From Rikenellaceae bacterium (GTDB taxonomy: Bacteria > Bacteroidota > Bacteroidia > Bacteroidales > Rikenellaceae), in NCBI GenBank assembly GCA_902363575.1, contig CABJAJ010000008.1, positions 67,827 through 131,826 of the forward strand: a DNA stretch of 64,000 nt, in the 5' to 3' direction. The translations under genes and the position numbers were made by a program. The notes under the pieces were generated by a model that had not been told where the DNA came from, did no database searches, and saw only the letters and a list, made by a program, of their open reading frames with translations. Positions 1-8,771 of this stretch are shown here, piece by piece. The first letter of the stretch is position 1. Each line of letters begins with the position of its first letter.

Positions 1-606
1 AGCAGACTCCGCATCCTCCTCGACAACGGCCACGGCCAGGAAACACCCGGCAAGCGGTCCCCCGTATGGGCCGACGGCTCGCAACTTTTCGAGTACGAAT
101 TCAACCGCGACATCGTGCGCCGCATCGCCCGGATGCTGGCACACAAAAGCATCACCTTCGACATCATCGTCCACGAGAACACCGACATCCCGCTCTATGT
201 CCGCGCAAACCGCGTGAACCACATTTGCAGCGTGAACGGCGCGAAAAATTGCCTCCTTCTCTCTATCCACGCCAACGCCGGCGGCGGAACCGGCTGGGAG
301 GTGTGGACGAGCATCGGGCAGACTATGGCCGACGACTACGCCGAGATCATTTACAAGCGGGCGAAAATAGCCTTCCCCGAATGGAAAATGCGGTACGACA
401 TGACCGACGGCGACCACGACAAGGAGGACGATTTCACAATCCTCAAAAAGACGCAATGCCCCGCGGTCCTCACCGAGAACTTTTTCATGGACACCGAGCG
501 CGATTGCCGTTTCATCATGTCGGAGGCTGGCCGCGACCGCATCGCCCGGATGCACTTCGACGCGATCCTCGACTGCATAGCCTGGTACGAAAAGCAATCC
601 CGATGA
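1..606 (+). CDS. N-acetylmuramoyl-L-alanine amidase, phage-type (5' end outside window)
   Basis: The frame is open from base 1, so the gene begins upstream. The first visible residues contain LLDNGHGxETPGKRSP, the zinc-binding start of an Amidase_3 fold. Later come SIHANAGGG with the second zinc histidine and LTENFFMD with the glutamate near the end, as in the family. It should hydrolyse the amide bond between N-acetylmuramic acid and the stem peptide. The stop codon overlaps the start of the next gene (ATGA at 603-606), so the two are probably co-translated. The downstream small membrane proteins and the integrase suggest a phage endolysin at the end of a prophage; a host autolysin is less likely. 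Confidence 0.85.
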   Translation, partial: SRLRILLDNGHGQETPGKRSPVWADGSQLFEYEFNRDIVRRIARMLAHKSITFDIIVHENTDIPLYVRANRVNHICSVNGAKNCLLLSIHANAGGGTGWEVWTSIGQTMADDYAEIIYKRAKIAFPEWKMRYDMTDGDHDKEDDFTILKKTQCPAVLTENFFMDTERDCRFIMSEAGRDRIARMHFDAILDCIAWYEKQSR

Positions 607-1196
607 AAGCCGCCCGCATTGTAATCCTGCTCCTCCTGCTCGGCCTGGCCTTCCTGCTCGGTTGGAAGGCCGCCGGCCGCCGGGTGCAGATCATCGAAAA
701 GAGTACCATAGACACCGTAACGCTCTACGTGGACCGAAATCCCGAGCCGTCCGACGTGTCCGACCCGGTGAAGGAGGTAGAAGATACCCTCCCGGTCGTG
801 CCGCCCACCAAATCGGAACCCGCGGAACCGCCAGTCGTGAACCAGCCACCACCCGCCGACTCCGCGACCGTCCGCGTTCCGTTAAGCCTCTACCACTTCG
901 AGAAACCCGGCGTCTACTCCATAACCGCCCTCGGCTATCACGTATCGCTCCCGAAGGTGGAAACCTTTTCCATACACACGACAACCGTACAGACGCAAAT
1001 CGTCCGCGAACTGCCCGCTTGGGAAATAGGCCTCGAAGTCGGGATCAACCCGCGCAACAAATGGATCGGAGCAACGGCCAGCTACAACATCGGCCGGTTT
1101 TCCCTGCAAGCATCGGGCGGGTACGATCCCTACCGCCGCGAGGTGCTGGTCGAAGGCCGTGTAAAAGTGGCACTTTTCAGAACTTACCACAAATAA
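603..1196 (+). CDS. Small membrane-anchored protein of the prophage lysis region
   Basis: 197 residues. An N-terminal hydrophobic helix (about residues 5-22, rich in Leu) is followed by a charged and proline-rich linker (about 60-90) and a C-terminal part with beta-like alternation ending near VEGRVKVALFRTYHK. It resembles the DUF6808-type proteins that follow amidases in Bacteroidales prophages; this family match is from memory and tentative. The start overlaps the amidase stop by four bases. A spanin-like or envelope-linking role in lysis is possible from context only. Confidence 0.65.
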   Translation: MKAARIVILLLLLGLAFLLGWKAAGRRVQIIEKSTIDTVTLYVDRNPEPSDVSDPVKEVEDTLPVVPPTKSEPAEPPVVNQPPPADSATVRVPLSLYHFEKPGVYSITALGYHVSLPKVETFSIHTTTVQTQIVRELPAWEIGLEVGINPRNKWIGATASYNIGRFSLQASGGYDPYRREVLVEGRVKVALFRTYHK

Positions 1197-1202
1197 AACA
1201 CC

Positions 1203-1547
1203 ATGAAAAACTTTTTCGCAAAAATCAAATCGTTCATGCTGGCCGCTATCGCCTGGCTGAACAAATGGCCCAAAGACCTCCAGCAGCACTTTTCGCTCGC
1301 GGACAACATCAATGCCGTGGCGTGGATCGCAGGAGCCGTAACCTTCGGCATGTTCGCCCCGATCAAATGGGTGTACCTGTTCAGCGCAGCGGTAACGCTG
1401 GCCCTCATCCTTTTCAAAGACTACGTGCTCGATGCCCGGGCCGACTGGCGCGACATCGCCGCCGGGATTATCGGGCTACTGTGGTCCCTACTCAAAATAT
1501 GGCTGGTGTACTTCGCCTGGCTGCTGCTTCATAAGCTGACAATGTAA
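1203..1547 (+). CDS. Small multi-pass membrane protein, holin candidate
   Basis: 114 residues, six bases downstream of the previous gene. Three hydrophobic stretches are visible (about residues 38-55, 57-73 and 88-112), after an N-terminal amphipathic and basic segment. Size, membrane topology and position after an amidase fit a phage holin, but no holin family signature was recognised, so the function is inferred from context. Confidence 0.6.
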   Translation: MKNFFAKIKSFMLAAIAWLNKWPKDLQQHFSLADNINAVAWIAGAVTFGMFAPIKWVYLFSAAVTLALILFKDYVLDARADWRDIAAGIIGLLWSLLKIWLVYFAWLLLHKLTM

Positions 1548-1601
1548 CCCCGGCATGGCCGACAACAAGAGGGACGACCTTTCCGGCCGTCCCTCGTTTC
1601 G

Positions 1602-2780
1602 TTACAAAATACCTTTGTAGTTCTGCAACCGCGGGTTTGCCGTTCGAACTCCTTGCGGAGTATAGGCGTCAGTAATCAAAAGCGAGGAGTGCCGCGCTTG
1701 CTCCTTCACCGAAAGCGTATCAACGACTCGCAGCATTTCAGTAATTCCGGAGTCCTTCAGCGAATAAAATTTGTACTCCTTCGGAAAATTCAACGCCCGC
1801 ACGATTGTATTGTTCCAGAAATTACGGAAGGCCCGCTCGCTGCATAACTTCGGCCCCGGCCGGAACCCCGTCGAAAAAATGTAATAGTTGCTGGGGGCAT
1901 TGAAAAATTCCAGATCGACCATAAGTTCGAGAATCGGCGTAGGAATGGTAACAACACCCGATTTTTTGTTCTTTGAAATCGAGGCATCAATGTAGACCGT
2001 TTGTTTCGCTACACAAATATCGGAAAGTCGCAACTTCGAAATTTCCCGCGGCCGAATAAGCATGTAGTGCAGAAAATAGCAGGCCAGAAGAAAGGGCCGA
2101 TTATTTGCGACGAGCCAGTCATGCAGCCGCAGCATATCTGACGGCTCGATCACCGTCCGTTCCTTAACTCGCTGCCCCTTGCTCATACTTTGCAGCCCTT
2201 CGGTTGGCTTCTCCTTAATGTATAGGTGTTGCACCAGAAAGGTCGAGAACGACCGAAGAAACGCGAGATTATTGTTCCGGGTCGTGGGCGAGTTGCCGCG
2301 ACCAACGTAGACATAATCCAGGAAGCGGACGCAGAACGCGCGGTCGAACTGGTAAACATACCGGATCGGCGCCGGCTGCTCCTTATTCCACCGCTCCATA
2401 ATCCCGGCCGAACTCATATAGCCGTGAATTGTCGATTTACGAAGGACCCCGTCGTTTAACTGCTTGGTGATATAGTTCCGGTAATGCACCAGCACATCCG
2501 AAAAAAGTTTGTAGGAATAATCGGCGTCGGCCTCTACCCACGGGTTCCATCCGGCTTCGAGTTTCGCAGAAATCCGGTGGCAAACCTGCGCCGCATACCG
2601 CCGCTTCTCGGCCGCAGTCCCGACGGAGTTAATTTTTATTCGCTTGCGCCGCATCCGACCACTTGCCGGGTCGAAAGCGTAGAAAGAAATAAACCAACAA
2701 AGGCCGGTGTGTAATTTCGGATAAGTGTACGAAAGGATTTCATTTAACGCGGAATTTCGCGCCGTGGAGACTGACAACAT
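1602..2780 (-). CDS. Tyrosine recombinase, probable prophage integrase
   Basis: 392 residues from the chosen start; an in-frame ATG at 2828 would add 16 residues. The later start is preferred because the added segment does not look like the family N terminus. A SAM-like core-binding domain precedes a catalytic domain with MLIRPREISKLRLSDI (first catalytic Arg), YSLKDSGITEML (replacing the usual HxLRHT box) and HSSLLITDAYTP (His and the likely Tyr nucleophile). This layout is typical of Bacteroidetes phage and transposon integrases. The gene sits between the lysis-like genes and the 3' end of tRNA-Glu(CTC), which makes that tRNA the probable attachment site. Confidence 0.85.
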   Translation of the reverse strand: MLSVSTARNSALNEILSYTYPKLHTGLCWFISFYAFDPASGRMRRKRIKINSVGTAAEKRRYAAQVCHRISAKLEAGWNPWVEADADYSYKLFSDVLVHYRNYITKQLNDGVLRKSTIHGYMSSAGIMERWNKEQPAPIRYVYQFDRAFCVRFLDYVYVGRGNSPTTRNNNLAFLRSFSTFLVQHLYIKEKPTEGLQSMSKGQRVKERTVIEPSDMLRLHDWLVANNRPFLLACYFLHYMLIRPREISKLRLSDICVAKQTVYIDASISKNKKSGVVTIPTPILELMVDLEFFNAPSNYYIFSTGFRPGPKLCSERAFRNFWNNTIVRALNFPKEYKFYSLKDSGITEMLRVVDTLSVKEQARHSSLLITDAYTPQGVRTANPRLQNYKGIL

Positions 2781-2876
2781 TTTTTTTACATTTTCGCCGT
2801 TGCAAAAATGTATATTATTGACAATCAAATATTTTTCCGCCGGAACTTTGTCCCGTTTCTGTCCCGGCTGTTTTAT

Positions 2877-2917
2877 AAAAACACCCGCAACTTATTGAAT
2901 TTCAATAGATTGCGGGC
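2877..2917 (-). terminator. Terminator after tRNA-Glu
   Basis: A long hairpin (CCCGCAA at 2884-2890 pairing with TTGCGGG at 2910-2916, with an inner ATTGAA/TTCAAT stem) is followed on the minus strand by a T-rich run. It lies eight bases past the tRNA 3' end and probably ends the tRNA transcript. As the prophage starts at the tRNA 3' end, this terminator may be phage-supplied. Confidence 0.7.
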
Positions 2918-2924
2918 GCCGTCG

Positions 2925-2996
2925 TAGTGGATAGGGGATTCGAACCCCTATGTCGTGCGTGAGAGGCACGTATCCTAACCCTTAGATGAATCCACC
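2925..2996 (-). tRNA. tRNA-Glu(CTC)
   Basis: 72 nt cloverleaf: acceptor GGTGGAT/ATCCACT, anticodon stem CGTGC/GCACG with loop CTCTCAC (anticodon CTC), T stem AGGGG/CCCCT with loop TTCGAAT. CCA is not encoded. The prophage integrase gene lies next to its 3' end. Confidence 0.95.
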
Positions 2997-3013
2997 GCTT
3001 GAGTTTTGTGGTG

Positions 3014-3044
3014 CAAAGGTAGCACGATGTTTTGAAAAACCAAA
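3014..3044 (-). promoter_or_regulatory. Promoter of tRNA-Glu
   Basis: On the minus strand TTTG is followed after 19 nt by TACCTTTG, a perfect match to the Bacteroidetes primary sigma consensus (TTTG, about 19-20 nt, TAnnTTTG). It sits 17 bases upstream of the tRNA. Confidence 0.85.
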
Positions 3045-3081
3045 ATATTTGCATCAAAACCATGCATTTTTTTTGCAACTC

Positions 3082-3111
3082 TTGTCCCGGTCGCCATTTT
3101 ACGTATATTTG
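3082..3111 (+). promoter_or_regulatory. Promoter of the DUF3298 lipoprotein gene
   Basis: TTG, 19 nt, then TATATTTG, matching the Bacteroidetes consensus; the predicted start of transcription is about 15 bases before the ATG at 3132. Confidence 0.75.
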
Positions 3112-3131
3112 TACAATAATCGTCCAGGAAT

Positions 3132-3863
3132 ATGAAACACGCCATACTCTTCACCTTGCTGGCATCGCTGCTGGCCGTGGGCTGCGAGCGGGCCCGGCAG
3201 ACACAGCCCGTGCTCGAATACTTCGACAAGGACACCACGTTCACGGTCGGCAACGTCCGCTGCGATGTGAACTACAATTACCTGACCATCGCCAACGCAT
3301 CCCGATCGGAGGCCCTCCAAGCTATCGAGGAGGCCAACATGGGCTATTTCTTCAACCTGGAAAGTTTCTCCGGCACGCCGGCCGAAGCCTTTGAAACCTC
3401 GTTGAAGCAACTTACCGAGGAGCTCGGGCCCGGATCGGACGGCGAAAACAACTGGGATGCCACGATCAACGTCGAGTCGCAGGGCCGCGTTGTCGATTCG
3501 CTGCTCGTCTATTGCATCACGCGGTCGAGCTATACGGGCGGCGCCCACGGGCTGCAAAGCACCGACTGCCACAACTACTCCCTGCGCGGAGGGTACGAAC
3601 TCACCCTGATCGACCTGTTCGACAAGCGGCAGCAGGAGGCTCTCGGGGCATTGATCCGCACCAAACTGTACGATATGTTCGGGGTCACGGGGGACGAGGG
3701 GCTGACCGAGCAGGGATTCTTCCCCGAGTACATCGACGTGACCGAGAATTTCCGCATCACGCCCGAAGGCATCGTCTTTCTCTACAACCCCTACGACATC
3801 GGCTGTTACGCGCTCGGCTATATCGAGGTGACCGTAACCGGCGAAGAACTGGAGACACTGTAA
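3132..3863 (+). CDS. DUF3298 (RsiV-like) lipoprotein
   Basis: 243 residues. The N terminus is a lipoprotein signal peptide with lipobox LAVGC. The C-terminal half (YTGGAHG..., LIDLFDK, GFFPEYI, YNPYDIGCYALG) matches the DUF3298 domain found in RsiV-type proteins and in many Bacteroidetes lipoproteins of the DUF4163/DUF3298 class. A peptidoglycan or lysozyme-binding role is known for RsiV; here the ligand is unknown. It has its own promoter and stands alone. Confidence 0.85.
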   Translation: MKHAILFTLLASLLAVGCERARQTQPVLEYFDKDTTFTVGNVRCDVNYNYLTIANASRSEALQAIEEANMGYFFNLESFSGTPAEAFETSLKQLTEELGPGSDGENNWDATINVESQGRVVDSLLVYCITRSSYTGGAHGLQSTDCHNYSLRGGYELTLIDLFDKRQQEALGALIRTKLYDMFGVTGDEGLTEQGFFPEYIDVTENFRITPEGIVFLYNPYDIGCYALGYIEVTVTGEELETL

Positions 3864-4075
3864 CCGGCAGTCTGACGAACGGAATTTACGGAGGCGGCGT
3901 GCACGGGCATCGTCGTATCCTGTCCCATCACAGGCTGAAAAGCACGCCCCTCTGCGGTCGGGCGATCCCGAACGGGGCATAACACGCGAAAATATCGGGA
4001 TGTCGGGTAGGAACGAACTGCTCCGCTCCCATTCGCACCTCGTACAACGGCAAAAAAGCCGGAAAGAGGCGGGGC

Positions 4076-4218
4076 AAAAAAAATCGAGGCCACCGGAGGT
4101 ATTCGACCTCGAAGCGGACACCGCTTCTCGGTCTTAGTGCCGGTGCGCCGAACGCACCGCACAACCTTCCGATTCCTCTACCAACCTAAACTACTAACCT
4201 GAATGAACCTTAAAACTT
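4076..4218 (-). ncRNA. Candidate small RNA B (tandem pair)
   Basis: A minus-strand promoter (TTTG at 4252-4255, 20 nt, TATCTTTG at 4224-4231) is followed by about 140 nt without a credible reading frame and then a terminator hairpin (CGAGGTC/GGCCTCG, 4085-4111) with eight Ts. Two more hairpins are visible (GGTGCG/CGCACC near 4142-4158 and GAAGCGG/CCGCTTC near 4111-4127). Its first 50 nt resemble those of candidate RNA A upstream: GAAGTTT, AAGGTT, GGTTAGT and GGTTGG followed by AGAGGAA. Confidence 0.65.
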
Positions 4219-4402
4219 CACGGCAAAGATACGCGGCGAAAACCGATCGTGCAAATATTTTAAGAATATTTTAAACTAATTTAATAATTTCTTAACACGA
4301 AGCCGCTCCTACTTGCCATGAAAACCCCGCCCGAACCGGTCAGCAGAATCGGCGGCAATTACCGACTTCATATGCCTGCGCAACCGACCAGTCGCGTCCC
4401 GG

Positions 4403-4487
4403 CAAAAAAAGAGGAAATCCCGGGGGACCGAAGCCCTGCACGCGATTTCCTCTCCAACCGGACTAACCCGACCAACCTTTAAACTTC
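4403..4487 (-). ncRNA. Candidate small RNA A (tandem pair)
   Basis: Promoter TTTG (4521-4524), 20 nt, TACCTTTG (4493-4500) on the minus strand; transcript about 85 nt; terminator stem GAGGAAATC/GATTTCCTC (4411-4452) followed by seven Ts. The 5' region has GGTT repeated at exact 9-nt spacing. Sequence and layout are shared with candidate RNA B about 270 nt downstream. No protein-coding frame is evident. Confidence 0.7.
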
Positions 4488-4597
4488 GGGAGCAAAGGTA
4501 AGCGAAACGGGCCGGTTAAACAAATTTTTTATCAATTTCATAAATTATTTAACCTGTTTGCAAACGAACGTGTGCCGACATCCGTAACGCAATACGA

Positions 4598-5590
4598 CTA
4601 ATAATAGGTAAGTTGCCGCTGCTCGCGGATCTCGAAGGGTTCGCCGCCCATGAACGTCGAAAGATCGACCCGCTCCGTCCAGTTGCCGTGCTCGTCGCGC
4701 GTATAGCTGTAAACGTCCGAATTCTGTCCGGCCGTAACGGTAAGGTAATCCCCGTAAGCATCGTAGGTATAGACCCAGGCGCCGTCGGTGGCTACATTGT
4801 TGTAGGCATCGTCGAAATACGTGACCGTATTGGGCTGCTCCTCCTGCCTGCCGTCCGCGTAAACCCGGTGCTCGTTCTGTTCTTCGCGGAGCAGCGCTCC
4901 GTTTTGCGTGTTGAAGGTAAAACGCTCCGTGTAGGTTCCCTCGTAGTCCAGTCGGTTGCGGTCGTCGTCATAAGTAAACCCGGTGAAATGCGTGGTCCGC
5001 AACGCGGGCAAAACCCCGTCGTAGGTGCACGACGACCAAACCTCCCCGTTGTAATCGACGGTCTCGATCCCCTCCGCCGTGCTGCGGAACGAGAAAGCGA
5101 AGGTATCGTTTCCGGCGGTGAATTCGAGTTTCTCGAGTCCCTGCACGAAGCGCGGCCGACAGAGCCAGAGAAAATCCACGTTGTTCTGGTCGAAGATGTC
5201 GTGGGCCACCTCCACGAACCGCTCGTGCGCTCCATAGGTCAGCCGCACCGAAACGGCAGCCGAAGCGACGGCCGTAAGGCGTCCCCGGTCGTCGTAGGTG
5301 CAGCGCAGCTCGGCATCGAGCCGGTTACCCCCGGCGTCGTACCCGGTGAACCGGTATTGCGTGAGCATGCCGTCGGCATCGAACCGCAGGTCGGAAAATC
5401 CCCCTTCGGCATAGTCGCACGTGCGGACGGCATCGCGCAGTTTGGCGAAATGGAGCGAGTTCTCGTTCCAGACATATCCCGAACAATCCACGGCTCCCTG
5501 ACCGCCTTTTCCGGCGGGAGAGCCCGCATCGCCGCAGGCCGGCGGGATTGCGGCCAGCAGCAGGAGCGCAAAGATGTGCAACGGTTTCAT
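4598..5590 (-). CDS. Putative lipoprotein with YD/RHS-like repeats
   Basis: 330 residues. A signal peptide ends in PPACGD, a plausible though atypical lipobox. The body is Tyr/Asp-rich beta-strand sequence with motifs such as YTYDAYGDYLTVTA and YTRDEHGNWTER, like the YD repeats and the DUF4595-type lipoproteins of Bacteroidales. It is probably an outer-surface or periplasmic beta-rich protein of unknown role. It is a single gene, divergent from the glycosyltransferase cluster. Confidence 0.75.
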   Translation of the reverse strand: MKPLHIFALLLLAAIPPACGDAGSPAGKGGQGAVDCSGYVWNENSLHFAKLRDAVRTCDYAEGGFSDLRFDADGMLTQYRFTGYDAGGNRLDAELRCTYDDRGRLTAVASAAVSVRLTYGAHERFVEVAHDIFDQNNVDFLWLCRPRFVQGLEKLEFTAGNDTFAFSFRSTAEGIETVDYNGEVWSSCTYDGVLPALRTTHFTGFTYDDDRNRLDYEGTYTERFTFNTQNGALLREEQNEHRVYADGRQEEQPNTVTYFDDAYNNVATDGAWVYTYDAYGDYLTVTAGQNSDVYSYTRDEHGNWTERVDLSTFMGGEPFEIREQRQLTYY

Positions 5591-5817
5591 TTTTCAACCA
5601 ATTGATGTTAAGCAAAGATACGTTTTTTCGCCGGGATTCCGCAATCCGTGCGACCTCTTTTCGCCGTCGGCGGCGCAACCGCCGCCCGGCTGCGTCAGTG
5701 CGGTTTCGCCCGCACAAAAATCCTGACCTATCCGCGCGATCCGTATCCGCAGGCAAAGGCGAACGATCCGGGAGGAGGATATTCCCGATCCGACGATCGA
5801 AATTGGGAAAAATATCG

Positions 5818-5825
5818 TATTTTTG
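5818..5825 (+). promoter_or_regulatory. Probable -7 element of the glycan cluster
   Basis: TATTTTTG fits TAnnTTTG and lies 30 bases before the GT2 start. No good TTTG lies 19-20 nt upstream, so the call is moderate. Confidence 0.5.
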
Positions 5826-5854
5826 TTTCCGCGCAAAAAAAACATCCGCATCCG

Positions 5855-6835
5855 ATGCTCATATCCGTCGTCGTCCCGATCTATAACATGGAGGCTTACC
5901 TGGCCCAATGCCTGGACAGCCTGCTCGCCCAGCGGTTCACCGACTTCGAGCTGCTGCTGGTGGACGACGGCAGCCGCGACGCCTCGCCTGCGATCTGCGA
6001 CCGCTATGCCGACCGCGACAACCGCATCCGGGTCATCCGCAAACCCAACGGCGGGGTCAGTTCGGCCCGCAATGCCGGCATCGAAGCGGCCCGGGGGCAT
6101 TACCTGCTCTTCGTCGATCCCGACGACTGGGTGGACGAGGATTTCCTGTCGCAATTCCTGGAGGGCGGCATGGACGACCGCACGCTGCCCGTCACGGGAC
6201 TTATTCAGCACCGCCCGAAGGCCGGGGACCGGCTCCTGACGGCACCCGCCCGGAACGAAGGGCTCGAAGGTCGTGACGAGGCCCTGCGGCTGCTGCGCCG
6301 CTGCGACATGCTCGGCTTCGTCCCGAACAAGCTTTACGTACGGGAGATCGTCATGCGGCACGGCATCCGTTTCATCGAAGGGCTGGCGCACCGCGAGGAC
6401 GAGCTTTTCGCGCTCGACTACCTCCCCTTCGTAAAGCGGGTACGCATCAACGAACGGACGGCATACCACTACCGGGTGTTGGAATCCGGCCACTCGCGCA
6501 GACGCAAACCGTGCGGATTGCAGCTCGACGTCGCACGGCGGCTGCACGCGCGGTACGGGGAGCTCTTCACCTCCCCCGAAGACCGCTACATCACGGCCCG
6601 CACCTACCTGCGCCAAACCTGTGCGGCCCTCGCGGCCGCCGCAACCCCGGAGGAGCTCGGGGCGGCAGCCGGCTGCGTGAGGGATGCCCGCAGGGAGTAT
6701 CTCGCGGCTTTCGACCGCCGGTTCCTGACCGACCCGCGCGACCGGAAAGTGGCGGCCCGCCAACGCCTCGTCTTCGCCCTGGGTGGAGGGTCGGCGCGAC
6801 TGCTCCGGGCCCTTGTCAAACGCATACACATCTGA
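5855..6835 (+). CDS. Family 2 glycosyltransferase
   Basis: 326 residues. It starts MLISVVVPIYNMEAYL, a typical GT-A fold entry, then LLLVDDGSRDAS (nucleotide-sugar Asp) and VDPDDWVDEDF (DxD-type metal site). It should transfer a sugar from an NDP donor on the cytoplasmic side. The start is chosen at 5855 because the family N terminus begins there; a longer frame upstream has no similarity. The next gene, glf, begins two bases after the stop, so donor or acceptor may involve galactofuranose (inference). Confidence 0.9.
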   Translation: MLISVVVPIYNMEAYLAQCLDSLLAQRFTDFELLLVDDGSRDASPAICDRYADRDNRIRVIRKPNGGVSSARNAGIEAARGHYLLFVDPDDWVDEDFLSQFLEGGMDDRTLPVTGLIQHRPKAGDRLLTAPARNEGLEGRDEALRLLRRCDMLGFVPNKLYVREIVMRHGIRFIEGLAHREDELFALDYLPFVKRVRINERTAYHYRVLESGHSRRRKPCGLQLDVARRLHARYGELFTSPEDRYITARTYLRQTCAALAAAATPEELGAAAGCVRDARREYLAAFDRRFLTDPRDRKVAARQRLVFALGGGSARLLRALVKRIHI

Positions 6836-6837
6836 CC

Positions 6838-7929
6838 ATGAAGCGATACGACTACCTGATCGTCGGAGCGGGGCTCTTCGGAGCGGTCGCAGCCCGCAAA
6901 GCGGCCGATGCCGGCAAAAAAGTGCTGGTGATCGACCGACGCCCCTATCCCGGCGGCAACATCCGCTGCGAACGGCGCGAGGGGATCAACGTCCACCTCT
7001 ACGGCGCCCACATCTTCCACACCTCCAACCGTGCGGTCTGGGACTTCGCACGGCGATTCGTGGAGTTCAACCACTACGTCAACTCCCCGATCGCCCGCTA
7101 TGGCGAGGAGCTCTACAACCTGCCTTTCAACATGAACACCTTCTATGCGATGTGGGGCGTGAAAACCCCCGCCGAAGCAGCCGCGATGATCGAACGCCAG
7201 CGGCGCGAAGCGGGCATCGCCGAACCCCGCAACCTGGAGGAGCAGGCCATTTCGCTCGTAGGGACGGACATCTACCGCAAGCTGGTCAAAGGCTATACCG
7301 AGAAGCAGTGGGGACGCGACGCGACCGAACTGCCGGCCTTCATCATCCGCCGGCTGCCCGTGCGCCTGACTTTCAACAACAACTACTTCAACGACCCGCT
7401 CCAGGGGATTCCGATCGGCGGCTACAACGCACTCATCGACGGCCTACTCGACGGCATCGAGGTGCGCTGCGGCGAGGATTTCTTCGCCGACCGCGCCCGC
7501 TGGGAAGCCTGCTGCGAGCGGATCGTCTTTACGGGGCGCATCGACGCCTACTACGATTACCGTTTCGGGGAGCTCGAATACCGCAGCCTGCGTTTCGAGC
7601 ACCGAACGCTCGACCTGCCCGATTTCCAGGGCAACGCCGTGGTCAATTACACCGCCCGCGAGGTGCCCTACACACGCATCATCGAGCACAAGCATTTCGA
7701 GTTCGGCACCCAGCCCCGCACGGTCATCACATACGAATACCCCGACGCCTACGGCCCCGGCAAGGAGCCCTACTACCCCGTGAACGATGCCCGCAACACG
7801 GCGCTCTGCGAACGGTACAAGGCGCTGGCCGCCGCCGATCCGAAGGTGATCTTCGGGGGCAGGCTCGGCGAATACCGCTACTACGATATGGACAAGGTGA
7901 TCGAAAGCGCCCTCAAACTCGAACTGTAA
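6838..7929 (+). CDS. glf: UDP-galactopyranose mutase
   Basis: 363 residues. The FAD-binding Rossmann motif GAGLFGAVAA is followed by PGGNIRCE, YGAHIFHT, YNLPFNMNTF and YTEKQWGRD, all typical of bacterial Glf. It converts UDP-galactopyranose to UDP-galactofuranose in the cytosol using reduced flavin. It sits between a GT2 and a DUF4422 protein with almost no spacing, so the three probably make a Galf-containing capsule, O-antigen or other surface glycan part. Confidence 0.95.
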   Translation: MKRYDYLIVGAGLFGAVAARKAADAGKKVLVIDRRPYPGGNIRCERREGINVHLYGAHIFHTSNRAVWDFARRFVEFNHYVNSPIARYGEELYNLPFNMNTFYAMWGVKTPAEAAAMIERQRREAGIAEPRNLEEQAISLVGTDIYRKLVKGYTEKQWGRDATELPAFIIRRLPVRLTFNNNYFNDPLQGIPIGGYNALIDGLLDGIEVRCGEDFFADRARWEACCERIVFTGRIDAYYDYRFGELEYRSLRFEHRTLDLPDFQGNAVVNYTAREVPYTRIIEHKHFEFGTQPRTVITYEYPDAYGPGKEPYYPVNDARNTALCERYKALAAADPKVIFGGRLGEYRYYDMDKVIESALKLEL

Positions 7930-8757
7930 ATGAGCAAGACCGTCATTCTGGTATGCGCCCACAAGCGGGACGCCTGCCTCGACAAAGCGCCCTACCTGCC
8001 CGTGCAGGTGGGACACGCCATCGCCGCCGCCGACCTGGGATTCACGGGCGACGACACGGGCGACAACATCAGCGAACGCAACCGCCGCTACTGCGAACTG
8101 ACGGCCCACTACTGGGCCTGGAAAAACCTGCGCGACGCAGACTACATTGGGCTAAACCACTACCGCCGCTACTTCGACTTCGAGGGGTCGTCGGTATGCA
8201 ACCTCAAAACGGTGCCCACCGCCCGTTTCTTCGGCCGCGAACATCCCGCACCCGACTGCCAACGGCTCTTCCGCCGCTGCGACGCGGTGCTGGCCCGTCC
8301 GAAAGTCTATCCCTACAACCTCTATACGGATTACTGCCGCTGCCACCTGCGCGAACACCTGATGACCACCCGGCAGGTGATCGCAGAGCGGCACCCCGAC
8401 TACCTCGAGGCCTTCGACCGGATGTTTTTCCGCAACAACCGCCTCTCGCACTTCAACATGCTACTGATGCCGCGCGACCGCTTCGACCACTACTCGGCAT
8501 GGCTGTTCGACATCCTGTTCGAGGTGGAACGCCGCATCGAAATCCCCGCCGACCCCGTGCAGGGCCGCGTGATGGGCTATCTGAGCGAACGGCTGCTGGG
8601 CGTCTATGCCCGCAAAAACAAGCTCCGGATCTGCTATAAAACGGTATTGATGATCGACGACCGCAAACGCAAGGGGCTGGCCAAATACCTCTTCCACGCA
8701 GCGTTCAACACGGCGGCGTTCTGGCTCACCTACCCTTTCCGCCGGCACCGGCCCTGA
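7930..8757 (+). CDS. DUF4422 glycosyltransferase
   Basis: 275 residues, starting at the base after the glf stop. It shows the DUF4422 features VQVGHAIA, DDTGDNIS, LTAHYWAWKN and YIGLNHYRRYF, known from capsular polysaccharide synthesis proteins often paired with glf. A galactofuranosyl or related transferase role is likely from context. Confidence 0.88.
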   Translation: MSKTVILVCAHKRDACLDKAPYLPVQVGHAIAAADLGFTGDDTGDNISERNRRYCELTAHYWAWKNLRDADYIGLNHYRRYFDFEGSSVCNLKTVPTARFFGREHPAPDCQRLFRRCDAVLARPKVYPYNLYTDYCRCHLREHLMTTRQVIAERHPDYLEAFDRMFFRNNRLSHFNMLLMPRDRFDHYSAWLFDILFEVERRIEIPADPVQGRVMGYLSERLLGVYARKNKLRICYKTVLMIDDRKRKGLAKYLFHAAFNTAAFWLTYPFRRHRP

Positions 8758-8771
8758 TGCTTCGCAGACAG

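Noticed and set aside
3864..4075. A coding gene after the DUF3298 gene
   Set aside because: All frames are short, and the ones on the minus strand cross the small-RNA terminator.
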